The position numbers and the translations under genes were made by a program. Under the pieces are notes generated by a model, which was not told where the DNA came from, ran no database searches, and saw nothing but the letters and a program-made list of their open reading frames with translations. 64,000 bases of DNA from Ruegeria atlantica (GTDB lineage: Bacteria > Pseudomonadota > Alphaproteobacteria > Rhodobacterales > Rhodobacteraceae): NCBI RefSeq assembly GCF_013032455.1, contig NZ_WQCF01000002.1, positions 1-64,000 of the forward strand, read 5' to 3'. This document shows positions 60,832 through 64,000 of the stretch, in pieces. The number at the start of each line of letters is the position of its first letter. Positions within the stretch are counted from its first letter, which is position 1.

Positions 60832-61647
60832 ATGAATGACATTTTTCCAAACTTGTCTTCCAGCTTGTTTAAGTATGGGCCAGTAAAAAATGTCGCTCGA
60901 ACACTACAAAATTGCACTCTCGGTTTTAGTCATCTTAAGGACTTCAACGACATTTATGAAAGCGAATATCGCTTTGTCCATTTTTTCAAAAGTGAGGAAG
61001 ACGCAAGGAAATTGATTGATCCGGTCCCCGACAATGCCATGAAAAAGGCACGCGACACGATTGATGATCAGTTATCCAAGTATCGCGTTTCGTGTTTCTC
61101 TCGGCGAGCAAACATTTCGCTCATGTGGTCACACTATGCTGATGACCATAAGGGAGTTTGCTATTGTTTCGAAGCTCAGCGACCAGAGGGTATTTTCAGC
61201 GGAACGCAGGTGGGTTGGGGGGGCGTTATCTATTCCAGTGAGCTTCCGACCGTGACTGTTTTTCAAGAACACACCCGTGTCAACATGCTCCCAACCATCG
61301 CCTCAGACGTCATTCTGACAAAACCAATGGAATGGGCATATGAGGAAGAGGTCCGGTTTTGGACCTCGGCGGTTGGTCCTGCGGTTTCTTTTGACCCAAC
61401 AAAATTAAGGGCCATAATTGTTGGCCGTAGGACAAGCGACCCAGAAATTGATCAAATCATGCTAGAAATCGACGAATACAATCAAAGAAATAACCAGTCG
61501 GTTGAAATGTGGTTCGCCCACCGAAATGCTGCTCGTTTCACCCTCGGGATTTGCAGTAACAGGGGGTTTAGGGATTCCGCTGAGACAAGTATTTCAGATA
61601 GGATACCGATATTGCCTACCGGGGGCGATCAAGCTGTGACGAGTTAG
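60832..61647 (+). CDS. DUF2971 domain protein
   Basis: From ATG 60832 (GGAACA nine bases upstream) the product has 271 residues; a GTG at 60793 is also in frame. DUF2971 landmarks are LFKYGPVKNVARTLQNCTLG, FSHLKDFNDIYESEYR, KYRVSCFSRRANISLMWSHY, ADDHKGVCYCFEAQ and a later WAYEEEVRFWTS. The family is of unknown function, soluble, common in variable genome regions. Codon use appears more AT-rich than in the denitrification genes, consistent with transfer. No neighbour suggests a partner. Confidence 0.85.
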   Translation: MNDIFPNLSSSLFKYGPVKNVARTLQNCTLGFSHLKDFNDIYESEYRFVHFFKSEEDARKLIDPVPDNAMKKARDTIDDQLSKYRVSCFSRRANISLMWSHYADDHKGVCYCFEAQRPEGIFSGTQVGWGGVIYSSELPTVTVFQEHTRVNMLPTIASDVILTKPMEWAYEEEVRFWTSAVGPAVSFDPTKLRAIIVGRRTSDPEIDQIMLEIDEYNQRNNQSVEMWFAHRNAARFTLGICSNRGFRDSAETSISDRIPILPTGGDQAVTS

Positions 61648-61669
61648 ACACGCATTTGCCAACCGTTAA

Positions 61670-62119
61670 GTGGTGGCGCTAGGTCGCACTGCTGAGGAAA
61701 TCGCTGTGGACATCGGAGAGGAACTGATCGCGGTGAAGGCTGAGTTGAAACATGGGGCGTTCAAGCCGTGGGTCACTGAGAATTGCTCGTTCGCGTACCG
61801 TTGTGCCACTGACTACATGCAGGTGGCCCGCGCAAAAAGTGCGGAGCGCCGCACATTTGATGCCTGCTCATCAATCCGCGAAGTCCTCGCCATCGGGAAG
61901 ACCAAGGCAGCCCCCAAGCCTGACATCCGAGCGGCGACCCTTGACGATCTCCGCGAGGTCGAACGTCTGCGTGCCCTCACGGACAACCCAGCGGCGACTG
62001 AAGGGGCTTTATGGACTTGGCAGCCGATCACATACGTCTGTAGTGTTCCAAGTCGCTTCAACTGCAACGATACCGGCTGCACTTGCCGAGGCCTTAATTT
62101 CATTTGGCCGTACTGGTAA
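61670..62119 (+). pseudogene. Truncated DUF3102 protein
   Basis: The frame opens with GTGGTG at 61670 without a ribosome binding site. The N-terminal 90 residues match DUF3102, a family of phage and plasmid proteins (EEIAVDIGEELIAVKAELKH, GAFKPWVTENCSFAYRCATD, YMQVARAKSAERRTF). After about residue 115 (TDNPAATEGALW) the frame runs antisense to the next gene and is not a plausible protein. The start of the family is also missing. I read it as a fragment; an intact small form cannot be excluded. Confidence 0.6.
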
Positions 62120-62647
62120 ATTGCAAGCGCCCTTCAAGGCCATCATCATCGCTTCCATTAGCTTCTCTTGAATGTCCGAAACCTTCGACCCTAAGGAAAA
62201 TGCTGCTGGAACGGGTTCGATGTTTCCACCAGATTGAAAAACATACCCGGGAACCCCAGCGACATCCGGAACAGCCATGAAATCCACCTTACCGGGTCCT
62301 GCCATTGATCTATACACGGACCATGAGACGTCCGGCGTTGCTGGCAACGTCTGAGCCACATCTTCGTTGGTCCAGCCCTGCGCCACCATTTCGTCGGTGA
62401 GAACTTTGGGAGTTAAGCCGCCACCCGCCTTTAGCCACGACCTATTGTCGTAAGTGAACTCGGTGACGGTGTCTAAACTGTCCGCCATCATTTCAGTAAT
62501 CAGAGTATCACCTTCAACGCCAGTAAGACCGTCGTCAGTCATAGGGTTGATCACGCCATCAAACGTATCCGCATTTAGCTTTTGAGCGTACAATTCAGAC
62601 GCTTGAAAAACGCTCAAGACTAAAGCGGTTCCTAAAAAGAGCCTCAT
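62009..62647 (-). CDS. Secreted protein of unknown family
   Basis: ATG 62647 with GGGGAATTG upstream gives 212 residues. A signal peptide (MRLFLGTALVLSVFQASELY, then AQ) precedes a mature region with repeated acidic turns (NADTFDGVINPMTDDGLTG, VEGDTLITEMMADSLDTVTE), GGLTPKVLTDEMVAQGWTNE, MAGPGKVDFMAVPDVAGVPG and a C-terminal part with two Cys (KGACNLPV, TTDVCDRL) that could form a disulfide. I recognise no family. The convergent DUF3102 fragment overlaps its 3' end. Confidence 0.72.
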   Translation of the reverse strand: MRLFLGTALVLSVFQASELYAQKLNADTFDGVINPMTDDGLTGVEGDTLITEMMADSLDTVTEFTYDNRSWLKAGGGLTPKVLTDEMVAQGWTNEDVAQTLPATPDVSWSVYRSMAGPGKVDFMAVPDVAGVPGYVFQSGGNIEPVPAAFSLGSKVSDIQEKLMEAMMMALKGACNLPVRPNEIKASASAAGIVAVEATWNTTDVCDRLPSP

Positions 62648-62972
62648 CACAATTCCCCAAGAAAAATCCTAGTAACATCCTCACTTTACGCAAAAAAAAT
62701 TTCTGCCGTCTATTGGAAAAGGCCCGATATTCGACTGTGGTATTTTCAACATGAGCAAGTGCCTAAATATTTTGGCAAAAAAATCTGACTGCCCGAGATT
62801 ATAAATAGTGCCGCGCAGGCCCCCCGGTGGGGCCACCTCAGGACCAACTCTCTCCAACTGCGGGAAGTCCCCTTTAGCGCAATAAAAACAATGGGTTGAC
62901 GAGTGCCTCGGCATGAATCATCTACACGTTGCATCGTGTTGGTGCAGCACTACCAAGAATAGGAATAGTAGA
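62648..62972. other. Intergenic stretch with a short GC hairpin
   Basis: GGCCCC (62818-62823) and GGGGCC (62829-62834) could form a 6-bp stem with a 5-base loop. Otherwise I see no gene. AT-rich bases near 62690-62790 are likely promoter sequence for the leftward secreted protein. Confidence 0.4.
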
Positions 62973-63140
62973 ATGATCGTCTTTGACTTTTGCGTCGGCC
63001 CCTTTGACTTGCTCATCGAGCGTGAGACCCGTTCAGTCCCCTTTAAGGTGACCCGTGAGGGACCCGGTGAGGTGTTCCTTGATGTTGGACGTTACGCCCT
63101 GACGTTCACGAACCACAGAAGATGCCCTAAGGCGTCCTGA
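62973..63140 (+). CDS. Small protein, 55 residues, unknown function
   Basis: ATG at 62973 follows AGGAATAGTAGA. The product begins MIVFDFCVGPFDLLIERETR and continues FKVTREGPGEVFLDVGRYAL, ending TFTNHRRCPKAS. The compact alternation of strands suggests a small beta protein; there is no signal peptide. The existence of a second, decayed copy about 2.5 kb to the left shows that this sequence has been duplicated or imported and supports a real gene. No family recognised. Confidence 0.55.
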   Translation: MIVFDFCVGPFDLLIERETRSVPFKVTREGPGEVFLDVGRYALTFTNHRRCPKAS

Positions 63141-63214
63141 GCGCATGGGTCTCATTTGACCGGAGTGTAACAAGACATGTGCCAACCCCGCTTTTCTGTC
63201 TCGTTTAAGTAGGG

Positions 63215-63270
63215 TTGACAATTAAAGTACACTTTCTTAGTTAACCTTAAAAGTTAAACGATACACTTTC
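63215..63270 (+). promoter_or_regulatory. Promoter and repeat region of the recombinase gene
   Basis: TTGACA at 63215-63220 is a consensus -35; TAGTTA 17 bases later is a weak -10. TACACTTTC occurs twice (63228-63236, 63262-63270) and TTAAC-N7-GTTAA (63241-63257) forms a dyad between them. This could be the recombinase's own operator or a crossover site, as resolvases often bind next to their gene. Confidence 0.55.
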
Positions 63271-63282
63271 GGAGACCGGCAC

Positions 63283-63834
63283 ATGCTCATCGGATACGCG
63301 CGGACGTCTACAGCAGACCAGATCGCAGGCTTTGAGGCCCAGCAGCGTGAGTTGAAAGACCATGGTTGTGAGAAGGTGTTTGCTGAGCAGGTCAGCAGTG
63401 TGAAGCAGAGGGACCAGCTTGAGGCCGCCATAGACTTTGCCCGTGACGGGGACACTTTGGTCGTCACGAAGCTGGACCGTCTAGCGCGCTCGGTCCCTGA
63501 CCTCGTCGATATACGCAAGCGGCTTTCAAGCAAAGGCGTTCAACTGCACATCATGAACATGCCCATGATGAACGACAGTGCCACTGCACAGATGCTTGAG
63601 ACCATCCTCGGGGCTGTTGCTCAGTTTGAACGTGAGGTGATGCTTGAAAGGCAGCGTGAAGGGATTGCAAAGGCCAAGGCCGAGGGGAAATTCAAAGGAC
63701 GCCCCGCCATGGATGAGAAGAAGGCAACCGCCATTCGTGAAGCGTTCCAGAAAGGCAAGAAGCCGACCCAGATTGCAAGGGACTTCAATGTCAGCAGAGC
63801 CACGGTTTACAGGCTGGCCAAAGAGACGGCTTGA
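63283..63834 (+). CDS. Serine recombinase (resolvase/invertase family)
   Basis: A 183-residue small serine recombinase: catalytic Ser9 and Arg7 in LIGYARTSTADQIAGFEAQQ, the conserved TLVVTKLDRLARSVPDLVDI (Arg pair), long E helix with AQFEREVMLERQREGIAKAK, and C-terminal helix-turn-helix KPTQIARDFNVSRATVYRL. It cuts and rejoins DNA through a serine-linked intermediate, for plasmid resolution, inversion or transposon resolution. RBS GGAGA is 8 bases upstream. It lies at the right end, directly before a set of repeats, and is the only recombinase gene seen. Confidence 0.92.
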   Translation: MLIGYARTSTADQIAGFEAQQRELKDHGCEKVFAEQVSSVKQRDQLEAAIDFARDGDTLVVTKLDRLARSVPDLVDIRKRLSSKGVQLHIMNMPMMNDSATAQMLETILGAVAQFEREVMLERQREGIAKAKAEGKFKGRPAMDEKKATAIREAFQKGKKPTQIARDFNVSRATVYRLAKETA

Positions 63835-63847
63835 GGACGAAACTCAA

Positions 63848-63980
63848 TTCACCCACATACATGCAGAAAGAAAGCGGTCACTTAGCAACTGTCATCGCTC
63901 ATACAAGCAGAAACCAATTAACCCCCATACATGCCGTACAGAACGCTCGTCGTGCGGCGGTAGTCAACCCTCATACAAGC
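63848..63980. repeat. Four 17-bp repeats downstream of the recombinase gene
   Basis: Units at 63848-63864, 63892-63908, 63918-63934 and 63964-63980 share the pattern TYAHCSCHCATACAWGC; all four are in the same orientation. Starts are 44, 26 and 46 bases apart, and the last two are also followed by GAACGCTC at 63941-63948 and 63988-63995. The set may continue past the window end. They could be binding sites for the recombinase, iterons or a degenerate repeat family. Confidence 0.72.
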
Positions 63981-64000
63981 CCGAATAGAACGCTCCCCGG

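Noticed and set aside
62681..62914. 77-residue minus frame left of the small gene at 62973
   Set aside because: It crosses a GC hairpin and AT-rich promoter-like bases and has no family resemblance.
63848..63980. CRISPR array at the right end
   Set aside because: Repeats are only 17 bp, spacing is unequal (44, 26, 46) and no cas gene is present.

Overview
The window looks like chromosomal DNA of a marine alphaproteobacterium of the Rhodobacteraceae (Roseobacter group). This rests on protein style (NirS-type denitrification genes in the order nirS-nirECF-DL-GHJN next to nosRZDFYLX, 5-aminolevulinate synthase HemA, malyl-CoA lyase with malate thiokinase), high-GC codon use and TTGAC-N4-GTCAA type Crp/Fnr sites. 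No species-level call is possible from reading alone.

Layout. 0.1-4.8 kb: an RND efflux pair and the 3' end of a decayed IS5-type transposase. 4.8-10.3 kb: a leftward operon (small ORF, DUF2478 protein, hemerythrin, small ORF, ubiT, ubiU, ubiV, nnrS) divergent from an NsrR-type Rrf2 regulator. It appears to combine nitric-oxide response with oxygen-independent ubiquinone synthesis. 10.4-23 kb: a DUF2189 membrane protein, a GntR regulator beside a truncated AbrB-family gene, a DUF3604/PPIase/HupE-UreJ group, a MocR regulator divergent from a flavin-oxidase-like gene and pdxJ, a CHASE2 adenylate cyclase with a FecR-domain partner, and tRNA-Ser(GCU). 23.3-29.6 kb: a LuxR-type response regulator divergent from a serine-cycle-like operon (sgaA, mtkA, mtkB, hprA, mcl) that ends in a clear terminator.

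29.6-59.2 kb is a complete nitrite-to-dinitrogen denitrification supercluster. On the minus strand lie nos (with a small CxxCxxC leader gene), the heme d1 genes nirECF-DL-GHJN, a type-1 copper protein, a large multiheme NirT-like fusion cytochrome and nirS. On the plus strand lie a second nnrS and norCBQDEF. hemA and a Crp/Fnr regulator (NnrR/Dnr type) diverge at the right end. Six near-palindromic sites of the TTGAC-N4-GTCAA kind lie upstream of the nos, nirE, nirS, nnrS, norC and hemA/nnrR transcription units, so the cluster looks like one NO-responsive regulon.

59.2-64 kb is different in texture: less dense, lower GC, with a lipoprotein, a DUF2971 protein, a broken DUF3102 gene, an unrecognised secreted protein, a small ORF with a decayed second copy, a serine recombinase, and four 17-bp repeats directly after it. 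This end looks like an accessory or mobile segment.

Most gene functions here are by recognition of familiar protein families from the translated sequence. No database search or structure prediction was run.
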